A DNA stretch of 64,000 bases, taken from the NCBI GenBank assembly GCA_946699065.1, contig CAMPDV010001233.1:1-64000 (forward strand), written 5' to 3'. The stretch is from Loxodes magnus (lineage: Eukaryota > Ciliophora > Karyorelictea > Loxodida > Loxodidae). A program made the translations under genes and the position numbers. The notes beneath the pieces were generated by a model, which saw only the letters and a program-made list of their open reading frames with translations, had not been told where the DNA came from and did not search any database. Within the stretch, counting starts at the first letter, position 1. The number at the start of each line of letters is the position of its first letter. Below are positions 24,251-36,699 of this stretch, piece by piece.

Positions 24251-24650
24251 TAGAGTTTCAGTTTAAAAGAGTATGCTTTGAGAAGTAATAAGTATTTAGA
24301 AAAGTGAAGAAGTAAAGTAAGAAAAGAAGGTAGAGTTTCAGTTTTAAGGAGTATGCTTTGAGAAGTAATAAGTATTTAGAAAAGTGAAGAAGTAAAGTAA
24401 GAAAAGAAGATAGAGTTTCAGTTTAAAGGAGTATGCTTTGAGAAGTAATAAGTATTTAGAAAAGTGAAGAAGTAAAGTAAGAAAAGAAGATAGAGTTTCA
24501 GTTTTAAGGAGTATGCTTTGAGAAGTAATAAGTATTTAGAAAAGTGAAGAAGTAAAGTAAGAAAAGAAGGTAGAGTTTCAGTTTTAAGGAGTATGCTTTG
24601 AGAAGTAATAAGTATTTGAAAAGTGAAGAAGTAAAGTTAAAAAGAAGATA
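24251..24650 (+). repeat. Most homogeneous 80-bp stretch of the window
   Basis: Five successive monomers of exactly 80 bp share core and tail (GAAGAAGTAAAGTAAG) and differ only in the head, TTTAAAAGA, TTTTAAGGA, TTTAAAGGA, TTTTAAGGA, TTTTAAGGA. A rare GAAGG in place of GAAGA recurs 240 bp apart (24327 and 24567), showing a fresh trimer step. The block sits directly at the left edge of duplication copy B. Confidence 0.8.
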
Positions 24651-27600
24651 GTATTTCAGTTTTAAGGAGTATGCTTTGAGAAGTAATAAGTATTTAGAAA
24701 AGTGAATAAATAAAGTAAGAAAAGAAGATAGAGTTTCAGATTAAAGGAAGTATTCTTTGAGAAGTAATAAGTATTTAGAAAAGTGAAGAAGTAAAGTAAG
24801 AAAAGAAGATTAAATTTTAGTTTAACGGAAGTATGCTTTGAGAAGTAATAAGTATTTAGAAAAGTGAAGAAGTAAAGTAAGAAAAGAAGATAGAGTTTCA
24901 GTTTAAAGGAATTATTCTTTGAGAAGTAATAAGTATTTAGAAAAGTGAAGAAGTAAAGTTAAAAAGAAGATAGAATTTCAGTTTTAAGGAGTATGCTTTG
25001 AGAAGTAATAAGTATTTAGAAAAGTGAATAAATATAGTAAGAAAAGAAGATAGAGTTTCAGTTTAAAGGAAATATGCTTTGAGAAGAAATAATTATTTTT
25101 AAAAGTGTTTAAATAAAGTAAGAAAAGAAGATAGAGTTTCAGTTTTAAAGGAAGTATTCTTAGGGAAGTAATAAGTATTTGAAAAGTGAAGAAGTAAAGT
25201 AAGAAAAGAAGATAGAGTTTCAGTTTTAAGGAGCATGCTTAGAGAAGTAATAAGTATTTAGAAAAGTGAAGAAGTAAAGTAAGAAAAGAAGATTGAATTT
25301 CAGTTTTAAGGAGTATGCTTTGAGAAGTAATAAGTATTTATAAAAGTGAAGAAGTAAAGTAAGAAAAGAAGATAGAGTTTCAGTTTAAAGGAATTATTCT
25401 TTGAGAAGTAATAAGTATTTTTAAAAGTGAATAAGAAAGTAAGAAAAGAAGATAGAATTTCAGTTTAAAGGAAGTATGCTTTGAGAAGTAATAAGTATTT
25501 AGAAAAGTGAAGAAGTAAAGTTAAAAAGAAGATAGAATTTCAGTTTTAAGGAGTATGCTTTGAGAAGTAATAAGTATTTAGAAAAGTTAATAAATAAAGT
25601 AAGAAAAGAAGATAGAGTTTCAGTTTTAGTTGTATGCTTTGAGAAGTAATAAGTATTTAGAAAAGTGAATAAATAAAGTAAGAAAAGAAGATAGAGTTTC
25701 AGTTTTAAGGAAGTATGCTTTGAGAAGTAATAAGTATTTGAAAAGTGAAGAATTAAAATAACAAAAGAAGATAGTATTTCAGTTTTAAGGAGTATGCTTT
25801 GAGAAGTAATAAGTATTTAGAAAAGTGAAGAAGTAAAGTAAGAAAAGAAGATATTGTTTCATTTTTAAGTAGTATGATTTGAGAAGAAATAAGTATTTAG
25901 AAAAGTGAAGAAGTTAAATAAGAAAAGAAGATTAAATTTCAGTTTAACGGAAGTATTCTTAGAGAAGTAATAAGTATTTAGAAAAGTGAATAAATAAAGT
26001 AAGAAAAGAAGATAGAGTTTCAGTTTTAAGGAAGTATGCTTTGAGAAGTAATAAGTATTTGAAAAGTGAAGAATTAAAGTAAGAAAAGAAGATATTGTTT
26101 CATTTTTAAGTAGTATGATTTGAGAAGAAATAAGTATTTAGAAAAGTGAAGAAGTAAATTAAAAAAAGAAGATTAAATTTCAGTTTAACGGAAGTATGCT
26201 TTGAGAAGTAATAAGTATTTGAAAAGTGAAGAAGTAAAGTAAGAAAAGAAGATAGAGTTTCAGTTTTAAGGAAGTATTCTTAGAGAAGTAATAAGTATTT
26301 AGAAAAGTGAATAAATAAAGTAAGAAAAGAAGATATTGTTTCATTTTTAAGTAGTATGCTTTGAGAAGTAATCTGTATTTGAAAAGTGAAGAAGTAAAGT
26401 TAAAAAGAAGATAGAGTTTCAGTTTTGAGTAGTATGCTTTGAGAAGTAATAAGTATTTAGAAAAGTTAAGAAGTAAAGTAAGAAAAGAAGATTAAATTTC
26501 AGTTTAACGGAAGTATGATTAGAGAAGAAATAAGTATTTAGAAAAGTGAAGAAGTAAAGTAAGAAAAGAAGATAGAGTTTCAGTTTAAAGGAATTATTCT
26601 TAGAGAAGTAATAAGTATTTAGAAAAGTGAAGAAGTAAAGTAAGAAAAGAAGAATAAATTTCAGTTTAACGGAAGTATGCTTTGAGAAGTAATAAGTATT
26701 TAGAAAAGTTAATAAATAAAGTAAGAAAAGAAGATAGAGTTTCAGTTTAACGGAAGTATTCTTAGAGAAGTAATAAGTATTTGAAAAGTGAATAAATAAA
26801 GTAAGAAAAGAAGATAGAGTTTCAGATTAACGGAAGTATGCTTTGAGAAGTAATAAGTATTTAGAAAAGTGAAGAAGTAAAGTTAAAAAGAAGATAGAGT
26901 TTCAGTTTTGAGTAGTATGCTTTGAGAAGTAATAAGTATTTAGAAAAGTGAAGAAGTAAAGTAAGAAAAGAAGATTAAATTTCAGTTTTAAAGGAAGTAT
27001 TCTTAGAGAAGTAATAAGTATTTGAAAAGTGAATAAATAAAGTAAGAAAAAAGATTAAATTTCAGTTTAAAGGAATTATTCTTTGAGAAGTAATAAGTAT
27101 TTTTAAAAGTGAAGAAGAAAGTAAGAAAAGAAGATAGAATTTCAGTTTAAAGGAAGTATTCTTAGAGAAGTAATAAGTATTTAGAAAAGTGAAGAAGTAA
27201 AGTAAGAAAAGAAGATAGAGTTTCAGTTTAAAGGAAGTATTCTTAGAGAAGTAATAAGTATTTAGAAAAGTGAATAAATAAAGTAAGAAAAGAAGATAGA
27301 GTTTCAGTTTAAAGGAATTATTCTTTGAGAAGTAATAAGTATTTAGAAAAGTGAATAAGAAAGTAAGAAAAGAAGATAGAGTTTCAGTTTAAAGGAATTA
27401 TTCTTTGAGAAGTAATAAGTATTTGAAAAGTGAAGAAGTAAAGTTAAAAAGAAGATAGTATTTCAGTTTTAAGGAGTATGCTCGAGAAGTAATAAGTATT
27501 TAGAAAAGTGAATAAATAAAGTAAGAAAAGAAGATAGAGTTTCAGATTAAAGGAAGTATTCTTAGAGAAGTAATAAGTATTTAGAAAAGTGAAGAAGTAA

Positions 27601-27795
27601 AGTAAGAAAAGAAGATAGAATTTCAGTTTAACGGAAGTATTCTTAGAGAAGTAATAAGTATTTAGAAAAGTGAATAAATAAAGTAAGAAAAGAAGATAGA
27701 GTTTCAGTTTTAAAGGAAGTATTCTTTGAGAAGTAATAAGTATTTAGAAAAGTGAATTAGAAAGTAAGAAAAGAAGATAGAGTTTCAGTTTTAAG
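24600..27795 (+). repeat. Large segmental duplication, copy B
   Basis: This is the partner of 19540-22735. The left junction lies within the TTTTAAGGAGTATG / TTTGAAAAG monomer at about 24600. The right junction, near 27795, is a switch from a TTTTAAAGG to a TTTTAAGG head. The copy retains the private marks AATTAAAATAACAAAAG, AATCTGTATT and CTCGAG. Confidence 0.9.
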
Positions 27796-28497
27796 GAGTA
27801 TGCTTTGAGAAGTAATAAGTATTTAGAAAAGTGAAGAAGTAAAGTTAAAAAGAAGATAGAGTTTCAGTTTTGAGTAGTATGCTTTGAGAAGTAATAAGTA
27901 TTTAGAAAAGTTAAGAAGTAAAGTAAGAAAAGAAGATTAAATTTCAGTTTAACGGAAGTATGATTAGAGAAGTAATAAGTATTTAGAAAAGTGAAGAAGT
28001 AAAGTAAGAAAAGAAGATAGAGTTTCAGTTTAAAGGAATTATTCTTAGAGAAGTAATAAGTATTTAGAAAAGTGAAGAAGTAAAGTAAGAAAAGAAGATA
28101 GAGTTTCAGTTTAAAGGAAGTATTCTTAGAGAAGTAATAAGTATTTAGAAAAGTGTTTAAATAAAGTAAGAAAAGAAGATAGAGTTTCAGTTTTAAAGGA
28201 AGTATTCTTAGAGAAGTAATAAGTATTTGAAAAGTGAAGAAGTAAAGTAAGAAAAGAAGATTAAATTTCAGTTTAACGGAAGTATTCTTAGAGAAGTAAT
28301 AAGTATTTAGAAAAGTGAAGAAGTAAAGTAAGAAAAGAAGATAGAGTTTCAGTTTAACGGAAGTATGCTTTGAGAAGTAATAAGTATTTAGAAAAGTGAA
28401 GAAGTAAAGTAAGAAAAGAAGATAGAGTTTCAGTTTTGAGTAGTATGCTTTGAGAAGTAATAAGTATTTAGAAAAGTTAAGAAGTAAAGTAAGAAAA

Positions 28498-31479
28498 GAA
28501 GATAGAGTTTCAGTTTAACGGAAGTATGCTTTGAGAAGTAATAAGTATTTAGAAAAGTGAAGAAGTAAAGTAAGAAAAGAAGATAGAGTTTCAGTTTTGA
28601 GTAGTATGCTTTGAGAAGTAATAAGTATTTAGAAAAGTTAAGAAGTAAAGTAAGAAAAGAAGATTAAATTTCAGTTTAACGGAAGTATTCTTAGAGAAGT
28701 AATAAGTATTTAGAAAAGTGAATAAATAAAGTAAGAAAAGAAGATAGAGTTTCAGTTTAACGGAAGTATGCTTTGAGAAGTAATAAGTATTTAGAAAAGT
28801 GAATAAGAAAGTAAGAAAAGAAGATTAAATTTCAGTTTAACGGAAGTATTCTTAGAGAAGTAATAAGTATTTGAAAAGTGAAGAAGTAAAGTAAGAAAAG
28901 AAGATAGAGTTTCAGATTAACGGAAGTATGCTTTGAGAAGTAATAAGTATTTAGAAAAGTGAAGAAGTAAAGTTAAAAAGAAGATAGAGTTTCAGTTTTG
29001 AGTAGTATGCTTTGAGAAGTAATAAGTATTTAGAAAAGTTAAGAAGTAAAGTAAGAAAAGAAGATTAAATTTCAGTTTAACGGAAGTATGATTAGAGAAG
29101 AAATAAGTATTTAGAAAAGTGAAGAAGTAAAGTAAGAAAAGAAGATAGAGTTTCAGTTTAAAGGAAGTATTCTTTGAGAAGTAATAAGTATTTAGAAAAG
29201 TGAAGAAGTAAAGTTAAAAAGAAGATAGAATTTCAGTTTTAAGGAGTATGCTTTGAGAAGTAATAAGTATTTAGAAAAGTGAAGAAGTAAAGTAAGAAAA
29301 GAAGATAGAGTTTCAGTTTAAAGGAATTATTCTTAGAGAAGTAATAAGTATTTAGAAAAGTGAAGAAGTAAAGTAAGAAAAGAAGATAGAGTTTCAGTTT
29401 AAAGGAAGTATTCTTAGAGAAGTAATAAGTATTTAGAAAAGTGTTTAAATAAAGTAAGAAAAGAAGATAGAGTTTCAGTTTTAAAGGAAGTATTCTTAGA
29501 GAAGTAATAAGTATTTGAAAAGTGAAGAAGTAAAGTAAGAAAAGAAGATTAAATTTCAGTTTAACGGAAGTATTCTTAGAGAAGTAATAAGTATTTGAAA
29601 AGTGAAGAAGTAAAGTAAGAAAAGAAGATAGAGTTTCAGATTAACGGAAGTATGCTTTGAGAAGTAATAAGTATTTAGAAAAGTGAAGAAGTAAAGTTAA
29701 AAAGAAGATAGAGTTTCAGTTTTGAGTAGTATGCTTTGAGAAGTAATAAGTATTTAGAAAAGTTAAGAAGTAAAGTAAGAAAAGAAGATTAAATTTCAGT
29801 TTAACGGAAGTATGTTTTGAGAAGTAATAAGTATTTGAAAAGTGAAGAAGTAAAGTAAGAAAAGAAGATTAAATTTCAGTTTTAAGGAGTATGCTTTGAG
29901 AAGTAATAAGTATTTAGAAAAGTGAAGAAGTAAAGTAAGAAAAGAAGATAGAGTTTCAGTTTAAAGGAATTATTCTTAGAGAAGTAATAAGTATTTAGAA
30001 AAGTGAAGAAGTAAAGTAAGAAAAGAAGATAGAGTTTCAGTTTAAAGGAAGTATTCTTAGAGAAGTAATAAGTATTTAGAAAAGTGTTTAAATAAAGTAA
30101 GAAAAGAAGATAGAGTTTCAGTTTTAAAGGAAGTATTCTTAGAGAAGTAATAAGTATTTGAAAAGTGAAGAAGTAAAGTAAGAAAAGAAGATTAAATTTC
30201 AGTTTAACGGAAGTATTCTTAGAGAAGTAATAAGTATTTGAAAAGTGAAGAAGTAAAGTAAGAAAAGAAGATAGAGTTTCAGTTTAACGGAAGTATGCTG
30301 TAAGAAGAAATAATTATTTTTAAAAGTGTTTAAATAAAGTAAGAAAAGAAGATAGAGTTTCAGTTTAAAGGAAGTATTCTTTGAGAAGTAATAAGTATTT
30401 AGAAAAGTGAAGAAGTAAAGTTAAAAAGAAGATAGAATTTCAGTTTTAAGGAGTATGCTTTGAGAAGTAATAAGTATTTAGAAAAGTGAAGAAGTAAAGT
30501 AAGAAAAGAAGATAGAGTTTCAGTTTAAAGGAATTATTCTTAGAGAAGTAATAAGTATTTAGAAAAGTGAAGAAGTAAAGTAAGAAAAGAAGATAGAATT
30601 TCAGTTTAACGGAAGTATTCTTAGAGAAGTAATAAGTATTTAGAAAAGTGAAGAAGTAAAGTAAGAAAAGAAGATTAAATTTCAGTTTAACGGAAGTATG
30701 CTTTGAGAAGTAATAAGTATTTAGAAAAGTGAAGAAGTAAAGTAAGAAAAGAAGATAGAGTTTCAGTTTTAAGGAGCATGCTTAGAGAAGTAATAAGTAT
30801 TTAGAAAAGTGAAGAAGTAAATTAAGAAAAGAAGATTAAATTTCAGTTTAACGGAAGTATTCTTAGAGAAGTAATAAGTATTTTTAAAAGTGAATAAGCA
30901 AAGTAAGAAAAGAAGATAGAGTTTCAGTTTAAAGGAAGTATTCTTTGAGAAGTAATAAGTATTTAGAAAAGTGAAGAAGTAAAGTAAGAAAAGAAGATTA
31001 AATTTTAGTTTAACGGAAGTATTCTTAGAGAAGTAATAAGTATTTAGAAAAGTGAAGAAGTAAAGTAAGAAAAGAAGATAGAGTTTCAGTTTTAAGGAGC
31101 ATGCTTAGAGAAGTAATAAGTATTTAGAAAAGTGAAGAAGTAAATTAAGAAAAGAAGATTAAATTTCAGTTTAACGGAAGTATGTTTTGAGAAGTAATAA
31201 GTATTTGAAAAGTGAAGAAGTAAAGTAAGAAAAGAAGATTAAATTTCAGTTTAACGGAAGTATTCTTAGAGAAGTAATAAGTATTTTTAAAAGTGAATAA
31301 GCAAAGTAAGAAAAGAAGATAGAGTTTCAGTTTAAAGGAAGTATTCTTAGAGAAGTAATAAGTATTTAGAAAAGTGAAGAAGTAAAGTAAGAAAAGAAGA
31401 TAGAGTTTCAGTTTTAGTTGTATGCTTTGAGAAGTAATAAGTATTTAGAAAAGTGAAGAAGTAAAGTAAGAAAAGAAGA
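28498..31479 (+). repeat. Monomer mosaic rich in TTTTGAGTAG and GTGTTTAAATAAAG units
   Basis: Recurrent small blocks are shuffled here: TTTTGAGTAG head with GTTAAGAAGTAAAG tail (28595, 28995, 29717), GTGTTTAAATAAAG tails (29438, 30085), GGAGCATGCTTAGAG heads (30775, 31098). The series GTGTTTAAATAAAG, TTTTAAAGG, TAACGG, CAGATTAACGG, TTTTGAGTAG at 29438-29770 repeats that at 23823-24155. No coding or foreign sequence. Confidence 0.75.
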
Positions 31480-33190
31480 TAGAGTTTCAGTTTTGAGTAG
31501 TATGCTTTGAGAAGTAATAAGTATTTTTAAAAGTGAATAAGAAAGTAAGAAAAGAAGATAGAGTTTCAGTTTAAAGGAATTATTCTTTGAGAAGTAATAA
31601 GTATTTGAAAAGTGAAGAAGTAAAGTTAAAAAGAAGATAGTATTTCAGTTTTAAGGAGTATGCTTTGAGAAGTAATAAGTATTTAGAAAAGTGAATAAAT
31701 AAAGTAAGAAAAGAAGATAGAGTTTCAGATTAAAGGAAGTATTCTTTGAGAAGTAATAAGTATTTAGAAAAGTGAAGAAGTAAAGTAAGAAAAGAAGATT
31801 AAATTTCAGTTTAACGGAAGTATTCTTAGAGAAGTAATAAGTATTTAGAAAAGTGAAGAAGTAAAGTAAGAAAAGAAGATAGAGTTTCAGTTTTAGTTGT
31901 ATGCTTTGAGAAGAAATAAGTATTTAGAAAAGTGAAGAAGTAAAATAAGAAAAGAAGATTAAATTTCAGTTTAACGGAAGTATTCTTAGAGAAGTAATAA
32001 GTATTTAGAAAAGTGAAGAAGTAAAGTTAAAAAGAAGATAGAGTTTCAGTTTAAAGGAAATATGCTGTAAGAAGAAATAATTATTTTTAAAAGTGTTTAA
32101 ATAAAGTAAGAAAAGAAGATAGAGTTTCAGTTTTAAAGGAAGTATTCTTAGGGAAGTAATAAGTATTTGAAAAGTGAAGAAGTAAAGTAAGAAAAGAAGA
32201 TAGAGTTTCAGTTTTAAGGAGCATGCTTAGAGAAGTAATAAGTATTTAGAAAAGTGAAGAAGTAAATTAAGAAAAGAAGATTAAATTTCAGTTTAACGGA
32301 AGTATGTTTTGAGAAGTAATAAGTATTTGAAAAGTGAAGAAGTAAAGTAAGAAAAGAAGATTAAATTTCAGTTTAACGGAAGTATTCTTAGAGAAGTAAT
32401 AAGTATTTAGAAAAGTGAAGAAGTAAAGTAAGAAAAGAAGATTAAATTTCAGTTTAACGGAATTATTCTTTGAGAAGAAATAAGTATTTAGAAAAGTGAA
32501 GAAGTAAAGTAAGAAAAGAAGAATAAATTTCAGTTTAACGGAAGTATGCTTTGAGAAGTAATAAGTATTTAGAAAAGTTAATAAATAAAGTAAGAAAAGA
32601 AGATAGAGTTTCAGTTTAACGGAAGTATGCTTTGAGAAGTAATAAGTATTTAGAAAAGTGAAGAAGTAAAGTAAGAAAAGAAGATTAAATTTCAGTTTAA
32701 CGGAAGTATTCTTAGAGAAGTAATAAGTATTTAGAAAAGTGAAGAAGTAAAGTAAGAAAAGAAGATAGAGTTTCAGTTTAACGGAAGTATGCTTTGAGAA
32801 GTAATAAGTATTTAGAAAAGTGAAGAAGTAAAGTAAGAAAAGAAGATAGAGTTTCAGTTTAAAGGAATTATTCTTAGAGAAGTAATAAGTATTTAGAAAA
32901 GTGAAGAAGTAAAGTAAGAAAAGAAGATAGAGTTTCAGTTTTAAGGAGTATGCTTTGAGAAGAAATAAGTATTTAGAAAAGTGAATAAATAAAGTAAGAA
33001 AAGAAGATAGAGTTTCAGTTTTAAAGGAAGTATTCTTAGAGAAGTAATAAGTATTTTTAAAAGTGAATAAGCAAAGTAAGAAAAGAAGATAGAGTTTCAG
33101 TTTAAAGGAAGTATTCTTAGAGAAGTAATAAGTATTTTTAAAAGTGAATAAGCAAAGTAAGAAAAGAAGATAGAGTTTCAGTTTAAAGGA
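31480..33190 (+). repeat. Large segmental duplication, copy A (offset 5,220-5,221 bp)
   Basis: This stretch pairs with 36700-38410. TTTTGAGTAG is at 31491/36711, the rare AAAATAAG tail at 31944/37164, TATGCTGTAAG at 32061/37282 and TAGGGAAG at 32149/37370. Two monomers differ in tail (near 32017 and 32577). Beyond 33190 copy B lacks about 240 bp (three monomers) and the similarity resumes at 33421/38402. Confidence 0.87.
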
Positions 33191-33720
33191 AGTATTCTTA
33201 GAGAAGTAATAAGTATTTAGAAAAGTGAAGAAGTAAAGTAAGAAAAGAAGATAGAGTTTCAGTTTTAGTTGTATGCTTTGAGAAGTAATAAGTATTTAGA
33301 AAAGTGAATAAATAAAGTAAGAAAAGAAGATAGAGTTTCAGTTTAAAGGAATTATTCTTTAAGAAGTAATAAGTATTTAGAAAAGTGAATAAGAAAGTAA
33401 GAAAAGAAGATAGAGTTTCAGTTTAAAGGAATTATTCTTTGAGAAGTAATAAGTATTTGAAAAGTGAAGAAGTAAAGTTAAAAAGAAGATAGTATTTCAG
33501 TTTTAAGGAGTATGCTTTGAGAAGTAATAAGTATTTAGAAAAGTGAATAAATAAAGTAAGAAAAGAAGATAGAGTTTCAGATTAAAGGAAGTATTCTTTG
33601 AGAAGTAATAAGTATTTAGAAAAGTGAAGAAGTAAAGTAAGAAAAGAAGATTAAATTTTAGTTTAACGGAAGTATGCTTAGAGAAGTAATAAGTATTTAG
33701 AAAAGTGAAGAAGTAAAGTA

Positions 33721-34260
33721 AGAAAAGAAGATAGAGTTTCAGTTTTAGTTGTATGCTTTGAGAAGAAATAAGTATTTAGAAAAGTGAAGAAGTAAAATAA
33801 GAAAAGAAGATTAAATTTCAGTTTAACGGAAGTATTCTTAGAGAAGTAATAAGTATTTAGAAAAGTGAATAAATATAGTAAGAAAAGAAGATAGAGTTTC
33901 AGTTTAAAGGAAATATGCTGTAAGAAGAAATAATTATTTTTAAAAGTGTTTAAATAAAGTAAGAAAAGAAGATAGAGTTTCAGTTTTAAAGGAAGTATTC
34001 TTAGGGAAGTAATAAGTATTTGAAAAGTGAAGAAGTAAAGTAAGAAAAGAAGATAGAGTTTCAGTTTTAAGGAGCATGCTTAGAGAAGTAATAAGTATTT
34101 AGAAAAGTGAAGAAGTAAATTAAGAAAAGAAGATTAAATTTCAGTTTAACGGAAGTATGTTTTGAGAAGTAATAAGTATTTGAAAAGTGAAGAAGTAAAG
34201 TAAGAAAAGAAGATTAAATTTCAGTTTAACGGAAGTATTCTTAGAGAAGTAATAAGTATT
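33721..34260 (+). repeat. Third copy of the TTTTAGTTGT / TATGCTGTAAG / TAGGGAAG / GAGCATGC module
   Basis: The same monomer series occurs at 31870-32400 (offset about 1,852 bp, 23 monomers) and at 37090-37620. It holds the most divergent monomer of the array, GGAAATATGCTGTAAGAAG with AATTATTTTTAAAAGTG and a GTGTTTAAATAAAG tail. Confidence 0.8.
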
Positions 34261-35169
34261 TTGAAAAGTGAAGAAGTAAAGTAAGAAAAGAAGATAGAGT
34301 TTCAGTTTAACGGAAGTATGCTTTGAGAAGTAATAAGTATTTAGTGAAGAAGTAAAGTAAGAAAAGAAGATAGAGTTTCAGTTTTAAAGGAAGTATTCTT
34401 TGAGAAGTAATAAGTATTTTAAAAGTGAAGAAGTAAAGTTAAAAAGAAGATAAAATTTCAGTTTTAAGGAGTATGCTTTGAGAAGAAATAAGTATTTAGA
34501 AAAGTGAATAAATAAAGTAAGAAAAGAAGATAGAGTTTCAGTTTAAAGGAAGTATTCTTTGAGAAGTAATAAGTATTTAGAAAAGTGAAGAAGTAAAGTT
34601 AAAAAGAAGATAGAATTTCAGTTTTAAGGAGTATGCTTTGAGAAGTAATAAGTATTTAGAAAAGTTAATAAATAAAGTAAGAAAAGAAGATTAAATTTCA
34701 GTTTAACGGAAGTATTCTTTGAGAAGTAATAAGTATTTAGAAAAGTGAAGAAGTAAAGTTAAAAAGAAGATAGAATTTCAGTTTTAAGGAGTATGCTTTG
34801 AGAAGTAATAAGTATTTAGAAAAGTGAAGAAGTAAAGTAAGAAAAGAAGATAGAGTTTCAGTTTTAAAGGAAGTATTCTTAGAGAAGTAATAAGTATTTT
34901 TAAAAGTGAATAAGCAAAGTAAGAAAAGAAGATAGAGTTTCAGTTTAAAGGAAGTATTCTTAGAGAAGTAATAAGTATTTAGAAAAGTGAAGAAGTAAAG
35001 TAAGAAAAGAAGATAGAGTTTCAGTTTAAAGGAAGTATTCTTTGAGAAGTAATAAGTATTTAGAAAAGTGAAGAAGTAAAGTTAAAAAGAAGATAGAATT
35101 TCAGTTTTAAGGAGTATGCTTTGAGAAGAAATAAGTATTTAGAAAAGTGAAGAAGTAAAATAAGAAAAG

Positions 35170-36060
35170 AAGATAGAGTTTCAGTTTAAAGGAAGTATTC
35201 TTTGAGAAGTAATAAGTATTTAGAAAAGTGAAGAAGTAAAGTTAAAAAGAAGATAGAATTTCAGTTTTAAGGAGTATGCTTTGAGAAGTAATAAGTATTT
35301 AGAAAAGTGAAGAAGTAAAGTAAGAAAAGAAGATAGAGTTTCAGTTTAAAGGAATTATTCTTAGAGAAGTAATAAGTATTTTTAAAAGTGAATAAATAAA
35401 GTAAGAAAAGAAGATAGAGTTTCAGTTTAAAGGAAGTATTCTTTGAGAAGTAATAAGTATTTAGAAAAGTGAAGAAGTAAAGTTAAAAAGAAGATAGAAT
35501 TTCAGTTTTAAGGAGTATGCTTTGAGAAGTAATAAGTATTTAGAAAAGTGAAGAAGTAAAGTAAGAAAAGAAGATAGAGTTTCAGTTTAAAGGAATTATT
35601 CTTAGAGAAGTAATAAGTATTTTTAAAAGTGAATAAATAAAGTAAGAAAAGAAGATAGAGTTTCAGTTTAAAGGAAGTATTCTTTGAGAAGTAATAAGTA
35701 TTTAGAAAAGTGAAGAAGTAAAGTTAAAAAGAAGATAGAATTTCAGTTTTAAGGAGTATGCTTTGAGAAGTAATAAGTATTTAGAAAAGTGAAGAAGTAA
35801 AGTAAGAAAAGAAGATAGAGTTTCAGTTTAAAGGAAGTATTCTTTGAGAAGTAATAAGTATTGAGAAAAGTGAAGAAGTAAAGTTAAAAAGAAGATAGAA
35901 TTTCAGTTTTAAGGAGTATGCTTTGAGAAGTAATAAGTATTTAGAAAAGTGAAGAAGTAAAGTAAGAAAAGAAGATAGAGTTTCAGTTTAAAGGAATTAT
36001 TCTTAGAGAAGTAATAAGTATTTTTAAAAGTGAATAAATAAAGTAAGAAAAGAAGATAGA
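35170..36060 (+). repeat. Trimer higher-order repeat, 241-bp period
   Basis: AAGATAGAGTTTCAGTTTAA recurs at 35170, 35411, 35652, 35812 and, after one more cycle, at 36053 with a changed head. Steps are 241, 241, 160, 241, so one cycle has lost its third monomer. The cycle is TTTAAAGGAAG with AAAGTTAAAAAG tail, then TTTTAAGGAG, then TTTAAAGGAATT with TATTTTTAAAAG. Confidence 0.88.
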
Positions 36061-36699
36061 GTTTCAGTTTTAAGGAAGTATTCTTAGAGAAGTAATAAGT
36101 ATTTAGAAAAGTGAAGAAGTAAAGTAAGAAAAGAAGATAGAATTTCAGTTTAACGGAAGTATTCTTAGAGAAGTAATAAGTATTTAGAAAAGTGAAGAAG
36201 TAAAGTAAGAAAAGAAGATTAAATTTCAGTTTAACGGAAGTATGCTTTGAGAAGTAATAAGTATTTAGAAAAGTGAAGAAGTAAAGTAAGAAAAGAAGAT
36301 AGAGTTTCAGTTTTAAGGAGCATGCTTAGAGAAGTAATAAGTATTTAGAAAAGTGAAGAAGTAAATTAAGAAAAGAAGATTAAATTTCAGTTTAACGGAA
36401 GTATGTTTTGAGAAGTAATAAGTATTTGAAAAGTGAAGAAGTAAAGTAAGAAAAGAAGATTAAATTTCAGTTTAACGGAAGTATTCTTAGAGAAGTAATA
36501 AGTATTTTGAAAAGTGAAGAAGTAAATTAAGAAAAGAAGATAGAGTTTCAGTTTTAGTTGTATGCTTTGAGAAGTAATAAGTGTTTAGAAAAGTGAATAA
36601 ATAAAGTAAGAAAAGAAGATAGAGTTTCAGTTTAAAGGAATTATTCTTTGAGAAGTAATAAGTATTTAGAAAAGTGAATAAGAAAGTAAGAAAAGAAGA

